Assembly (NCBI GenBank): GCA_004565275.1
Contig: SDOX01000078.1
Coordinates: forward strand, 62,257 to 126,256
Origin: Nannochloropsis salina CCMP1776
Taxonomy: Eukaryota; Sar; Eustigmatophyceae; Eustigmatales; Monodopsidaceae
Direction: 5' to 3'
Length of the DNA stretch: 64,000 nt
How positions within the stretch are numbered: position 1 is the stretch's first letter; every line of letters begins with the position of its first letter. The position numbers and the translations under genes are program-made. Below are positions 34,392 to 47,047 of the stretch, piece by piece. The notes under the pieces were generated by a model. The model had not been told where the DNA came from, did no database searches, and worked only from the letters and a program-made list of their open reading frames with translations.

Positions 34392-35314
34392 CATGAGTCC
34401 TTTTCCCCTGATTCTCGGCGTTGTCGCGCACTCAAAACCCCACGAGCTGGCTGTGAGATGGATCTACAGCGCGAGAGAGGGCAGGATTCGGCGTGGAGAA
34501 TGTGCAGGAGGGGAGAAAATAAGATTTGAGCCGAAAGGAAGAGGGAGAGGGACGATGCTGAAGTGAGTGAAATCAAGCGAACCGGCTTGAGAGAAAAGGG
34601 GGATAGAATACGAGACAGAGAAGAAATGGACCGATAGGGAACAGAGGGCGAAAGAGAAGGAATTTTTAAGACCAGCTTGCGTGCTTGCAGCCAGCCCATA
34701 TTGAGGATGTATGGACGAAAAAAAATCAGACCAATGTAGGAAATCAACTTGCGTCCCGATTTTTACGCTCCTTTTTCTTCTTTCGGTTCACGTTTTCCTC
34801 TTGCCTATACCTAGTCTATCCATCCCGGCATAAGATACTGTCCGTTCTTCTTTTCGAGGGTAGTTGCTTTGATCCCCTGCGTGATTGCTTTTGAGTGGTA
34901 GCGCGCTTCCACAATTCTCATCGGCGCCCCCTTCTCTTCGTAGGCTAACTGTAGATTGCATCTGGTGTATCCATTCCCCCCTATTTGTTATCGCTAACCG
35001 CACTCGCACTCTTTTACTCTTGTCCGCAGTATCCTGAATGCTGATCCGTCACATGAATAATCCTGAGACAGTTGGAAAGTTTACCGTGCTACTCAGCCTC
35101 CATCGCTTCCTTTCCGCCTCATCTCCGGCTCATGACAACGCAATTCTCTTCCCTTTCCTTCCCCTTGTTCCTCCCATTCCCCTTCTCCCTTCGTCACTCC
35201 CAAGCTCCCTTTCAAAATTTGAGGCCCGCACGCCCTAATGCGACATGCGCCCTTGAAATCTCTCTTCTACCCCTGTTGCCTCGCTTCCGTACCATCTTAT
35301 CCCTCCAACTTTTC
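34392..35314. other. Intergenic, convergent gene ends
   Basis: Lies between the 3' ends of the plus-strand Ser/Pro-rich gene and the minus-strand ER chaperone. No gene, RNA or repeat of note was seen. Confidence 0.5.
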
Positions 35315-38300
35315 TTACAGCTCATCCTCCCCTGCTTTCGCCGCCTCCTCTACTCCGTCTTCCTCCCCGCCTGCTCCCTCGCCCTCTTCTACATTAATGT
35401 TTACCGTCTCCAATCCTTCCTCGACCTCTCCCTCCTTCCCTCCCTCCCCCATGGTGCTGTTCGTGGCGGTGGCGTTCTCGTCCGTCTTGTTGCTCGAAGG
35501 CTTGGGAGGGGGAGGGGGAGGAGGGGCCTGAACAGAGAAAAGGAAGGAGGATAGCAACGAGGGGTTAGCGGCCGCGTGGAGACATGGATGGGTCTCGGAC
35601 CTGATATGTATCCTTTTTCCTCCGAGACATCTTCTGCTTTCTTTCCTCTTCCCCAGCCCACCGCTTCTCTCCTAGGACTTCCTCCGTGGGTATGGCCACC
35701 TCCCTCCCGTCCCCATTTCGCCCGCTCCCTCCCTGCCGCCATGACGCCCTCCCCGCCCCTCCCGGCTCACCGGCTTACGGCCCAGGCGCCGTGCAATGTC
35801 TTTCATCTTCTTGAGCTGGGGGGCCACGTCAATAGACTGGAAGGAGGAAAAAGAGAGGGAGGGAGGGAAGGAAGGGGGACGGGAGGTGGCGTGGTAGAGG
35901 TGAGACGCCCCTCCAAAGGAAGAGTGAGGCATACCACCCGAAAAGGGAAACCCTAACCCAACAGAACAACGCGCGCAGAGCCTCTGGAAAGCAAGACAAG
36001 AGCCCTACCAGGAAGGCGGGTTCCTCGTGTCCCTCCTTGGCAGCCTGAGCCGCCTCTTTCTCTTGGAGCCAGGTCTCGACCACGGTGGCTTCGGAGAGGA
36101 GGGATTCCTAGAGGCGGGAAGGAGAGGAAGGGGCAGTTCGAGGAAGAGGTTGTGGTGCGTCAGGCGGAGGACGGGTCGAGGGAGAAAGGAAGAGAAGGGA
36201 GGAAGGAGGGGGCCGAGGTGGGGAAACGAGGGGCGTGGGCGAGGGATGCCAAGGCAAAAGAGGTATGAGGGAGGGGTGAGGAGAGGAACAGGGAACAAAA
36301 TTGACTGGCAGAGAGCGCGGGCGGGGCGAGGCAGGGGACCCACCTTCTCTTCCTCCGTCAACCAGGGCATGGTCACGTTCCAGCGCTTGACCAGGGCCCG
36401 GACCTGGAGAGGGAAGGGGAAAAAAAGGGCGGAAAAGGAAATGCATGAGCATTTTCCAAACTAGAACCAGCTGGGGAGGACGAGTGGCATCCAGAAAACC
36501 CCCTTTCATGACACACCTACCTCTGCCACATTCTTGACCGCCGCCTCAAGTGCCGCAGCACGGGCTCCACCTGGCCCTTCGGCTTGGCGCAAGAAAATCG
36601 GCACGGCCAAGGCACGGACTTGGGTGGTCCTCTCCTTGTACACTGAGGCCTCCACGTCCCGGCCTGTGGGAAAAGAGGGGGGGGGGGGGGGGGAGGAGGG
36701 GCAAGGGGAGGGGGGAAAAGGGCGGCGGGCCCCGTTAGGGAGCCGTGGGAGACCCAAAGGAAGGCGATTGCGTGGAGAAAAGAGGGAGGGCGAGGGAAGA
36801 GCGAGGCAAAGCACGGAGACGCTTACCTTCGTCATACATCCAGTCGTCGGTGGCCTCCACTTGGGCCAGGACCGCGCTGCGTTGCTCATCGGTTGAGACC
36901 AGGGAGAGCTCCTGATGAAGCAACAAGCAGGGGGGGGAGGGAAAGGGAAAGGGAGTTCAGCGTCGACAAAGTCCGATAGAGAAAAAGGCGCCTCGCCATC
37001 CGCTTTCTTTCCGACGTCTCTTTCCTTCCTTCGCTTACCTCCTCGTGCTCCATCATCTTGTTCTTGACCTGCCAAGAGGGAGACAGCAAAGGGGGAAAGA
37101 GGAAAGAAGAAAACGAAAGAGAGGCTGTGAGATACTGACAGCATCACCCTGGAAACATCCTCATCCTCCTCTCCCCCGACCACCTGGCTTCCGGGCTTCC
37201 CCCCCTCCGTCCCTACCTCGTAGAGGTACGCCTCCAGGCTATTCCGTGCGTCGGCTTTTTCCCTCTTTAGCTGGTCGTTTGCCCGCAGCGCCGCGAGCTT
37301 CTGCTTGCTGCTCTCCTTCTCCTCCTCCGTTCCCGGCCGGAGACGCAAGCCTTCGTAATGGCTGGTCACACGGAGGATTTTTCGGTGGACTTGACAGGCG
37401 GGAAGACGAGGAGAGGAGGGAAAGAGAGCAGAGAGAAGGGGCCAACATGAGGCATCGCGTCCACGAACCACAATCACATCGAGACGCCTCAAAGGATTCA
37501 CGCGTCCTTCCCCTTCACCGCCCAGCAAGTCCTCATCCCCTCACTTACCGATGGGTTTCGGTGGCGCCGGAGCTGTGGTGTTGCTGCTAGTACTGTTCCC
37601 TGCTGTCGCGTTCTGCCCATCCACCTTTTTCACCTCCTCCGCCTCCTTCTCTTCCTCCACCTCGGCCTCCTTCTGACCCTCGCCCTCGCCGTCTTCCTCT
37701 TCAGACGGAGCCTCCGTCTTCTGGAAAAGGGCAAAAGGAAAGGGAAGTGAGTATGGGTTCTGAGGGGATAGGGCCTACAATGGGGTGGGATCGATGGGAC
37801 CCCGGTAAGAGGACTTACCCCGCCTGCCTCGCGGCTAGGGGGGGCGTCCTCCTGGAGACGAGCCTCCGCCTTCACCAAGTGGACCAGCGCCGACGCATCC
37901 AGCTCGAAGGTGAGGAAGACCTGAGGGGGAGGAGAGGATGGTTAGGGCTTTTGAGCCCGGGTAATTCGAGAAATGCGCGGAGAAGGCCCCACCAAGAGTC
38001 TACGGGAGCTGGGGGAGAGGGGAAGGGAGGGAGCGACAGGGATTATAACAAGGCAGTGAAACTATCGGTACCTTGGGAGGGTAGGACGTCTTGGCTCCGT
38101 GCTCCCTCACAAGCTCCGAGACGCCTCGAATGTCGAAGAGAGCGATGGTGGGCTGGGCTCCTGGGGGAAAGAGCGCCGAGGCTTCGTAGGTCTGAAAGCG
38201 GGAGGGAGGGAGGGGTAAAGGGAGGAAAGGTCACGTTGATGGAAGCGGTCCTCTGGATCTGCTCCCATAATATCATTGAAAAGGGAGGGAGAGACTGAGA

Positions 38301-41300
38301 CCGGGCCTGAGGGAGGGGGGGAGGGAGGGGCACCGACCAGGTTGAGGGCGATGTCCTTTGACGTGTTGAAGGAGATTGTGCGATTGCTACGAAGCTTGTG
38401 CCCGGGCGCAAAGATAGTGGCGCGCCGCTGCCACTTCTCCGTGACCTCTTCCTTCTCTTCCTCCTACAGGTGACGAGGGACGTAGAAGAGGAGGGGGAGT
38501 GAGGGAGGGGCGAAGGGGAGGGGGCCGGAGGGAGGGCAGGCGGGGAGGGTGGGAGTCTGCATGTCGCCCGGTCACGTCTTGTCGTCCCTTCGTCCCTTCC
38601 CCCAAATTCCTCTTTTCTCTCTTCCTTCTCTCCAATCTTTTCCGTCCTACTCATTCCTGCGACCACACTCACCTTCTTCTTCTTCAACCCTAGTGCCCCC
38701 AGGAACCCTCCCCCTCCTTTCTCCTCCTCAGGCACTGCCTCCTCGAGGCGGGCGCCGACGCCAAAGGGCAAAATATCCGTTACGCCAATGGGCCGAACCT
38801 AATCGTCAAGAAGGGCAGAATACAGAGCGGCGCCCAAAGGGAAGGGAGCGGAGTGAGTGAGAGGGAGAAATGAAAACGGGGGGGGGAAGAACTAGGATGG
38901 AGACAGTTTCGTGGTATTATCCGCTTATTTTCTCACAAATGCCCAATTGTAGGGCTATCGATGCTTTCACGATAAGATGACAGATCAGGAAAACGAATGG
39001 AGTTTAAAAGAGGAAGAAGGAAAGGAAGAGAGATAGGAGAGGGAAGAAGAGGGGCGAGGAGAGTCAGGGATGAAGAGAGAAGGAAGGGGAGGGAAGTCAC
39101 CTTGAAGCTGGTGGAGATGTTGGCCGCGTAGAAAGCGGCGCCTTGTGCCATGGCTTCGTCTCCGTTCAGATGCATGGAGAGCTCCAGCGACCCCAGGCGG
39201 TCCTTGACAACCTAGGGAGGGATAAAGGGGGGGGTTGTCAAGGGCGAAATTGGAGGGATAGGGCGAACAGATTACAAGAGCAGAGAGAAACCAAGTAGCT
39301 TGGGGCTAGTAAGGCAATCGGACAAAGGACAAAAGGAGAACGAGAAAGAGGGAGGGAGGGAGGGAGAAAGGGTGCGCCCACCTGTTGTACTTTCGGGACG
39401 CGGACGCCCCCGCCAATGACCTCGACGGCCGCGATGTCCTTGAGTGTCAGGTTCGCCTGCTGGAGGACATTGTCCAGGGGCTGAACGGCTCGCTCAAAAA
39501 GGTCGGCGCACAGCTCTGGGGAGAATGGAGGGAGATGGGTAGGTAAGGTATTCGGTGGGAGCAGGGCGCGTAGCCCACCACGACTTTCCCCGCCCCCAGG
39601 CTGGCCCCTCGCTCTTCCTCTTGCACCATCTACCGCCTTCACGCACCTTCGAGTTGGGGCCGGGACAGATGCGTGGAGAGATCGATGTCGTCGTGCACGC
39701 CTATGGTCAGGGGGAGAGGCAGGGAGGGAGCGGGGGAGGGGACAAGGGAGGGAGGGAGGGAGGGAGTGAAGGGCGGCGAGTGAGCCTTGCTGGAACATCT
39801 AATCCCACCATTTCCAGCGCTGAGAGGGGATTTGCACACAAAGCGATCGATCCCTCGCAGCACGCGCCTCTGTCCGGAGGCGATGCATTTCCTTTCTTCT
39901 ATAGCTCCTCTAAACCCACCTCCTTCCCTCCCTCCCTCAATCCCTCTTTCCCACCCTCCCGCCCTCTCCTCGCCATTCATGCAGTCCCTGCCTGCGCCCC
40001 CGCCCATCTCCCTCCCTTCCTCCCTCATCACCTTCGATGTGCACAGGGATGTTCGTGTTGGCGGAGAGCACCTCCTTCACTTTCTTCGCCTGAGCGCGGA
40101 GCTTGGCCATCGCCTTCGGGTGGCGACGCACGTCTACGTCTAAGGGAGTGGGGGAGGGGGGGAGGGAAGGAGGGAAAGAGGGAGGGACAGGGCAGGGAGT
40201 CAAGGATCAGAACATGCGAACAACTGGGACGGTTGATGATCGGAGTGGCATTTCTGCAGCTCCTTCCTTCTCCCCATCCAAACCGATCCATAGCTCTCCA
40301 GACACTCCCACCCTCCCCTCCCCCTCTCCTTCCTCCCCTCCTCCTCCTTACCCTTCCCTTTCCCCTTCCCCTTCCTCCACTTCTCGTTGAAGCGGTCAGC
40401 CAGGACCTCGGCCACGCGCAGGTCAAACTGGAACCCGCCCAGCGTGGTGTCCCAGGCCTGCGAAAAGGAGAAAGGGAGGGAGGGAAAGAGGGTTTGTCAC
40501 ACGACATGAATGAGCAGTCCGATTGGAAAAGTACGGGAGCGATTTCTCCTTCCGTGCTCAAGCAAACATCCTTCCGGCATTGCGTCGGGAAAGCCCTCCC
40601 ACTCTCTCTGCGCTAGCTCCCTACCTTGGCCCGAACAGTGAAATGCGCGAAACGCTTCTCATTGCTCCCCCTGCCGGTCACGTAGGAGGACATCTCCACC
40701 TGGGAGGAGGACACGGGAAGAGGTGGTAGGAGGGAAGGAGGGGGGAAGAGGAGGAGGGAGGGAGGTGAGACGAAGGATGGCAAGCAGTCAGGACACGACG
40801 GACTGACATTGGGGGGGAGGCAGGGAGGGGGGAGGGGGGGGGGAGAGGAGAGGAAGAGACAGAAGAGAGGGCATGACGGTACCAGGGAAACTTGGAGGGA
40901 AGAGGCTCCCAGATTGTAGAAGATGATGTTGGTGGGCTGCTCGTACACATTGTCGACGGCGAAGAGGAGGGCGGCGGCGGTGTTCTCGTCGATCAAGCCA
41001 AGGATCTGGGAGGAGAGAGGGGGGGGGAGTGGGGGGGCAAGAATGTTCATCAGCCGAGTGACCCGCCTTGAACGAGCAGAGGGGGAAGCAAAGCGAGGTG
41101 AGGGAGGAAGGGAAGGAGTGAGAGGGAGGGAGGGAGGGCAACCTTCATGTCGGCGATCTCCGCGGCGTCCAGCAACGCTTGTCGCTCTGGCTGGGTGTAG
41201 AAGGAGGGCACCACCAGCACTGCGTCCCGGACAGGAATGCCTCCGTAGGCCTTGGTAATGTCCTAAGGGGGCACATGGGAGACGTGGGAAGAGAAGGGTG

Positions 41301-42439
41301 AGTGTCGCAATCAAAGAGGACGCCGACGCCTGCCACAATCGTGTCCATACGAAAGGAGGGGGGAGGAGGGAGGGGGAGGGGAAGCGGGAACGAGGGAGCG
41401 TAAGAGAGAGGGAGGGTGGGGATGAAGGAGACAGGACTAGAGAGCTACAGTGCCCCTCTTCTATTGGTAAAGATCTGGAAAGGACTGAGGCCGGGAGGGG
41501 AATGAGACGGCGTAGAGCATGGAACAGCACCTTAGCGTGGGTCAAGATCATTGCCACAAGCTCCTCCGAGGAGAAGGAGGCTTCTTTGTCATGGTGGATG
41601 GCCAGTCCACCGGCACTCTCGTTGTACGAGACCTTATGAAGGGCAGGGGAGGGCGAGGGGGGAGGGGAAAAGAGTGAACAGGGAGATGATTTAGACCGCG
41701 AGAGTAAGAGGGACTACAGGAAGCAGGGGGAAAATAACGGATTAGATAGACAGGAAGGGCAAGGACCAGGAAGGCGCGTTCGCACCCTGGTGGGAAAGTA
41801 GGCCTCTCCCAAGAGAGTGACGGAGGGATGGTCGTCATGCCGCCCCAGCAGGGTGGGGAGGCGTGCATACGTCACGTCCGGCCGCCGGGTCAAGAGGGAA
41901 TAGGCATCGGCGCCATAGGAACGCTCGCCTGATTCAGGGGAAAATTATGCCACAAGAGCTCGTGAGGCCGGGAGTTCAGGGAGGGTGCGAAGACGAGATT
42001 CGGAGACTTCGAGGGGATGAATGAGGCAGAGGAAGACCTGAACACGGGCCATCGACAAACCGCTTGCGATACCTTGGTAGAAAGAAATCATGGTCTCGGT
42101 CTTGCGCTTGCTGTGGATGTTAGTGACGATGTCCATCATGGTACCAGGCTTCACCTGAACGCGTCGATGGAAGGAAGGAGGGGGAGAAGGAAGGAGGGAC
42201 GGACACAAGTGGTCATCACGACGCTTTTGACGGAGCCTCCAACGCATACCTTTTCCCTCAAGCCCTCATTATTCTTGTGTCATCAGTGTACGCACCAGTG
42301 ACACCTTCATGAACTCGCTGCCCAAGTCAACACCAATCACTCCAGCTAGGGCTGCAGAGGCAAGGAAGCTTAGCAGGAGCAAAGTGAAGGTCACCCGTAA
42401 GTTTCTTCTACCGCCCCCGATCATCGCCACCGCCCCCAT
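35315..42439 (-). CDS. HYOU1: ER-resident HSP70-family chaperone, GRP170/HYOU1 type
   Basis: About 25 exons encode a signal peptide (VTFTLLLLSFLASAALA) followed at once by GVIGVDLGSEFMKVSLV, the first phosphate-binding motif of the HSP110/GRP170 branch. HSP70 ATPase blocks follow in order: ISFYQG/ERSYGADAY, GGLAIHHDKEASFSSEELVA, GIPVRDAVLVVPSFYTQ, LGLIDENTAAALLFAVDNV, AWDTTLGGFQFDLRVAEVL and AVEVIGGGVRVPKVQQ. The substrate-binding part is extended by an acidic linker (TEAPSEEEDGEGEG) and a long helical region. Sequons cluster in the linker (NATAGNSTSSNTT) and C-terminus. The protein ends GEDEL, an HDEL/KDEL-like retrieval signal, fixing it in the ER lumen. In that branch it acts as nucleotide-exchange factor for BiP and as a holdase. 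ATG at 42439 is immediately upstream of the signal peptide; stop at 35315-35317. Confidence 0.92.
36680..36697. repeat. Poly-G run in chaperone intron
   Basis: About 18 consecutive G (C on the sense strand) just upstream of the 3' splice site of the exon carrying RDVEASVYKERTTQV. It serves as a polypyrimidine tract on the sense strand. Confidence 0.85.
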
Positions 42440-44223
42440 ATTTATTCGAATGGTGCTGGTGGTGCTTTTATCTGTTTTGAACCGTCGTGCGTAGAGCCAG
42501 AGTGAGGAAGGGATGAGGGGGCTCCCGCTGCGGACGAGGGCCAATTTTGAATCGGCTAGTGGTTCCTGTGGCGATGGAAGCATCTCGAAAGAACGACAGA
42601 ACCACGTCATGTCACGCCATCAACGCTGCCACACCGTCCACTAAACTATAAAACAAAATATAACGGCACGGGGGCTGCATGTTTGACCAAAAAGACCATT
42701 TCAACGGAGTATACGTGGACGATCTTTTGCGGAGAGGGGCAAGTCGGAGGGTCGACAGCGAGGAGGACACTTCGAGCGATGACTACACGAATTGGCGGAT
42801 ATGGGCCGTTCATAAGGCAAAGAAAAAATATGCCTTGGCGGGGGCACAATCTCGATAAGTCTCGGTATATGACAAAGACTCACTAAAACACCTTTTCTTC
42901 ATCATAAAGATTTACAAAACGTGGTCGCTGAGAGTAGAATGCTATCGACCAATCAAAGCCAGCCACAGACGAGCACACAGAGATCCGAGCTTAAAAGGAT
43001 ACACAACACATCACATGCGTAACCCTAACACAACACTTGATATCTAGAGAAGTTCAAATGTCCGCGTGGAATGCATTTCACCTGAATCATGCCCTGATCT
43101 GGCTTGATGTGGAGGAGCCTTTCACTCGTCGAAGTTCCTCGGAGGAGTAGGGTACCGCTCACATATTCTTAATTACTGTGCCATATTTGTTGGCGTAACA
43201 AGATTATTTTTTGAAATTTTACACCTGAGCATTTTCTTTAAAGCACACTTCATAGAGCCTCATTTTGTTTGCGTACAGCCCCACCTGAGTGATGGTGGGC
43301 TAGCATTCTTCTTTTGTATGCGTACGCTACCCAACTAATTCAGCATGGTTTTCTTGAGGGCCCCATGCAGCGATTCAAGAGGGAAGAGTCAGGATAATCG
43401 AAGTTTCAACTTCTGTATGACGTGTGTGCATGGGTGTGCGGATGAAGAATATGGTGTAGTACAACTTCATATTGCCTGCAGTCTCTCATACGGGGGCTTT
43501 TCTTTTCTTCTGAAGTGCTTTGCTCTTTCATGTCAATACGTTACTTGTGAATCACAATCGAGCTCCAGTCCTTACGGCGTCCTTCTCTTTACGAATCGGT
43601 CCGCATATTATCGTCCCTCATTCTACTCTTATCGTGTTGCTTTGTTAAAATTATTTTTTTCGGCGAAATTGAGGGGGGGACGGGCCTTTGGTTGACTCCA
43701 AACGAGAAAAAGAATAGGTTACAATAAAGCACTCTGTACAAGGTAGACATTTTATCTAATTGTACCGCTTTACTGTTTCTTATCCGTTTTCTGCAAATAT
43801 TTGTACAAGCGTGCAACATAACATTTGACGGGCTTGTCTGAATGAGGAGAATATGTGTCCCGCGTCCTCCGTTAGTGACCTAGCCGTTTCGCGCTTGACG
43901 TAGGCGCGTCCGTGGGAATGAGATAGCTTTGGAAAATCAATGCGTCATGGTGGCTCGACTGTCCAATCTGCATGATAAGAGTACATGGTTTGAGAATTGA
44001 ATGCGTGGCTGCTAATGTAAGCCGAAATAGATCCGGAAGAACAGTCTTAAGTCAAGACAGGCTGCCTCATTAATGGGCACATCATGAAGGCCACACTACG
44101 ATGTAAGAGCAATTGAATATTGCTGTGCATCGGTGAATGCCGATGCTGAAACACAATCTGGATGTAACAATCATTCCAAAGAGTGCCTGACAGGATACCA
44201 CGCATCCCCATATTACTTCAGGC
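42440..44223. other. Intergenic; transition to AT-rich subtelomeric DNA
   Basis: The promoter of the minus-strand chaperone must begin here, as must that of the plus-strand methyltransferase at 44224. No gene was recognised. Base composition visibly shifts to AT-rich from about 42.9 kb onward. Confidence 0.5.
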
Positions 44224-45387
44224 ATGGGAAAGGTGTACGGCAAGAGTGTGCAACATTATGTACGCCATTTGTGGACCTCACAGCTTCGAAACCCTTCTCA
44301 ATTGCGATTGGTAGTTGCCCTGCTAGCTACGTGGATATTTGTGCAATACTGTACGGGGAATTGGCTGCTCACGGGAAGGGCTGAATATGCCACAATTCGC
44401 GATTTAAAGGAGGAGGTGCAGAAGCTTAAAGCCAAAGTTGAAATTCACGAGAGACGGTGAGCCACTCTCTTGCCTGTAATCCAGCACATATGAGGAAAAG
44501 TACATTTGAAATGACCACTTATCAATCGCATACGACAGCTTTTGGCTTGACCCTTTGGAGCCCATCTTTCAGTACCGACCTAAATTCTGGTTAGGGAAAA
44601 CTGATGATGTCGACGACAAAGATCAGGTGAGGAGATTTATTTTCCTATTTCTTAAAAATATTTCATTAATGACCTACTGCCCCACATTTTTCTAAAATTC
44701 AAAGGTGACTCCGTATTTCCTCGCGAATTTTGTCAATGCGTCGGACAAGGATGTTTACGACCGCCGAATTTACATTGATCTCGGCTTGCACGACTTCAAA
44801 AGTAGCGTATGCTGGATGATGCAAAATTACCCAACAAAATTCGACCTTGTGTACGGTTTTGAAGCTGATGCGAAGCTGCATGCGGACATACATACCTTAG
44901 CCAGCAATATCACCGAGTGCGTCAAGGGAACATCTGCCGAGGCGAGAGGATATAAAACTCACGAAGTCTTAAACACTTTCACTTTTTACTACAATTTTGT
45001 GGGTGCTGAGGACAATAACAAGAGCTCTCCTCCAACCCGAGGTTTAAGTCAATTTGTCAGAGACATTGGCATCAAAGAGAATGATTTTGTAGTCCTCAAG
45101 ATGGATGTTGAAGGATGGGAATATGATATTCTCAGTCGCATCATGGACGACGGCACTTACAAGTTTCTGGATGAGGTGAGTTTCTGATGAAAGAAGTAAC
45201 GTCATTACAGAGAACATCACTAATTGACGTTCACACTACATATCCCCAGGTGTTCGTCGAAGTACACTATAACCATCCTGAAATGCATCCATGGCACTGG
45301 TATATTTTCAAACATTCCCGAGCTGAAATTCAAGCATTATTGACAAGAGCACGAGACCTGGGGATGTTCATTCATCCCTGGCCGTAG
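44224..45387 (+). CDS. FkbM-type methyltransferase, type II membrane protein
   Basis: Four exons: 44224-~44458, ~44539-44627, ~44704-45174 and ~45250-45387. The N-terminus carries a basic leader and one membrane anchor (LRLVVALLATWIFVQYCTG, residues ~27-45), then a short coiled coil (IRDLKEEVQKLKAKVEIHE). The catalytic part has IYIDLGLHDFKSSVCWM (SAM-binding glycine loop, here G-L-H-D), VYGFEADAKLH (acidic ribose-binding residue) and VVLKMDVEGWEYDILSRI, the K-x-D-V-E-G signature of the FkbM methyltransferase family. It likely methylates a glycan or similar acceptor in the secretory pathway. ATG at 44224 places the anchor at the N-terminus; the stop at 45385 closes a short last exon. It is the first of a run of membrane-anchored glycan enzymes. 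Confidence 0.78.
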
Positions 45388-45438
45388 CTATCGAAGAGGC
45401 ACTGCAATCAAATCGATGATTTAGAGGTCATATCTTGC

Positions 45439-45906
45439 ATGAGTCGCATCCTATTCGCATTCATTTGCGTGTTGTCTTTCGCTTCTTCATTTGTACTTTG
45501 GGAACAGTGGGGCTCAAAAATTGTTGATATCAACGACATAAGTCCATTATCTCATGATCAAATGCAGAAAGTACCCTTTAAGAGGTATCAGAAAGCTTGC
45601 GACGCGTTTGAGGTGTAAAGTATGATTAACATATGTATCTCTGCACAACATGATTATTGCTTTTGGATATTGCTATCAATAAAAATGCAGCTCTAGCCTA
45701 TTTTGTTCCTCCATTTAAAAGATGAACCGTCATGTCCACTGTCAAGTCCTGGCGCTACTATGCAGGCGATTCATGCATATACGAATGACGATACAGGGGG
45801 GGGGGGGGAACAGCGCACAAAAAGATTTGTTTCTCAATCAATACTCAGAACGCTGGAGCATAGTGAAAAGCCGTGTAGCCGAGTTAATCTCTAATTCGAC
45901 CCCCTA
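45439..45906 (+). pseudogene. Small type II membrane protein with frameshift at a G12 run
   Basis: A first exon from 45439 encodes a hydrophobic leader (ILFAFICVLSFASSFVLW) and ~60 residues to ~45613 (VPFKRYQKACDAFE). After an AT-rich gap, a second block at ~45721-45906 reads DEPSCPLSSPGATMQAIHAY in one frame up to a run of 12 G at ~45797-45808, then continues in another frame as KDLFLNQYSERWSIVKS to a stop at 45904-45906. The two halves look like one coding exon broken at the homopolymer, either a real frameshift or an assembly error. No family is recognised; position and leader suggest another Golgi-anchored protein. Confidence 0.4.
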
Positions 45907-46144
45907 ATCTTCGCGTCTAACATATGAATGCGTCACAGTTTCGCGATGTTTTTAAGGTCAAACATTCATGGCATTGCAGCAGACATCAATCGTGTAACCT
46001 GCCTTTTGAACGTTCATAGACGTTTTCTCTAAACGGCACCCCTGTGAGGGAGAAACAATGCAAAGCCCTTGTTGCCTCAGCTTAATTAGTATGCTCTGGA
46101 TGGATCTACATACAGAATATACAAGGTTCGTTGGACAAGAGGAC

Positions 46145-47047
46145 CTAGCAAAGAAGTTCACCTTTCTCGTCGATTGCATTCCACAACGATGGATTCATGT
46201 AGTGGATCAAAATGGAATCACTTGTGCAATTCTTTGTTTTGTATGGCCCACCTCCGAGATGATTATGAAAGTTATCACTGTGGATACGCAACGTGCGGGT
46301 TCCGATGAGCCATAAGGCGACGACAGCATCTTCGGGGTACCCGGTCCTGAACTCAATCAATTGAGACGCCTGGCCTATGTAATAAGCCGCCTCCTCCGAG
46401 AATATGTAGCCCATGCCACTAGCATAGGGTGGATATGTTTGTAGCCATAGGTGACTTTGAAGATGTTGTTCCCAGACATTTTCATCTTGATTGAATCGTC
46501 CCATATATATAGGCCCCTCTGGTAACGATGGACGGATACTATTCCAAAAGTGATCGTATCGAAAATATGCATCATCCCCAACACGGGCTAAGAAGGCGAA
46601 GGTGAAATGGTTCGTAATATGCTGTATACCTCGGAGAACCTTGCACGTAGTTGAGCTGTTTTCTTCAGGCATTGCTCTTTGGTCACTGTCCTTGCATGGC
46701 ACAAAAACCAAGTCGACATGTTCCTGGGCTTCTGAAATAGCATTCAATCTCTCTTCATCAGAAAGGATGAACAACAGCAACACCTTCGCAGCAGTAAGAG
46801 TTTGACTGCGCTGAAACTGGCGCCTGAGGTATTCGCGGCGATCTTTCCATTCCACCACACTTGGTACCATGACGATAAGGTCATACTCCGCTCGATGAGA
46901 ATTTTTCATCTGCCTTTGTTGATTCGCCAATTGTAGAGACTGATCTTCAATGCTCGTAACATTCGAGCTTAGGAAAGATAGAAAAACATTCAAAAAGCAG
47001 ATTGCAAGTAGACATGTAAGAACTTTATAGAAGGACGATACCCTCAT
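46145..47047 (-). CDS. GT31-like glycosyltransferase (beta-1,3-galactosyltransferase family)
   Basis: An intronless gene of ~300 residues. A hydrophobic anchor at residues ~8-27 (KVLTCLLAICFLNVFLSFL) makes it a type II Golgi protein. The catalytic domain has DLIVMVPSVVEWKDRREYLR, corresponding to the I-x-S ... R-R-x-x-I-R-x-T-W region of GT31. It also has FLARVGDDAYFRYDHFW, with the D-D-x-x-x metal-binding motif of this family (K/D-D-D-V-F-V in animals), YPPYASGMGYIFSEEAA (the Y-P-x-Y-x-x-G-x-G-Y-x-x-S block) and GYPEDAVVALWL (the E-D-V-x-x-G block, with G replaced). All four blocks are in order. It likely adds a hexose to a glycan using a UDP-sugar. The ATG at 47047 is preferred over the GTG one codon upstream. 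It is oriented opposite to its neighbours. Confidence 0.82.
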   Translation of the reverse strand: MRVSSFYKVLTCLLAICFLNVFLSFLSSNVTSIEDQSLQLANQQRQMKNSHRAEYDLIVMVPSVVEWKDRREYLRRQFQRSQTLTAAKVLLLFILSDEERLNAISEAQEHVDLVFVPCKDSDQRAMPEENSSTTCKVLRGIQHITNHFTFAFLARVGDDAYFRYDHFWNSIRPSLPEGPIYMGRFNQDENVWEQHLQSHLWLQTYPPYASGMGYIFSEEAAYYIGQASQLIEFRTGYPEDAVVALWLIGTRTLRIHSDNFHNHLGGGPYKTKNCTSDSILIHYMNPSLWNAIDEKGELLC

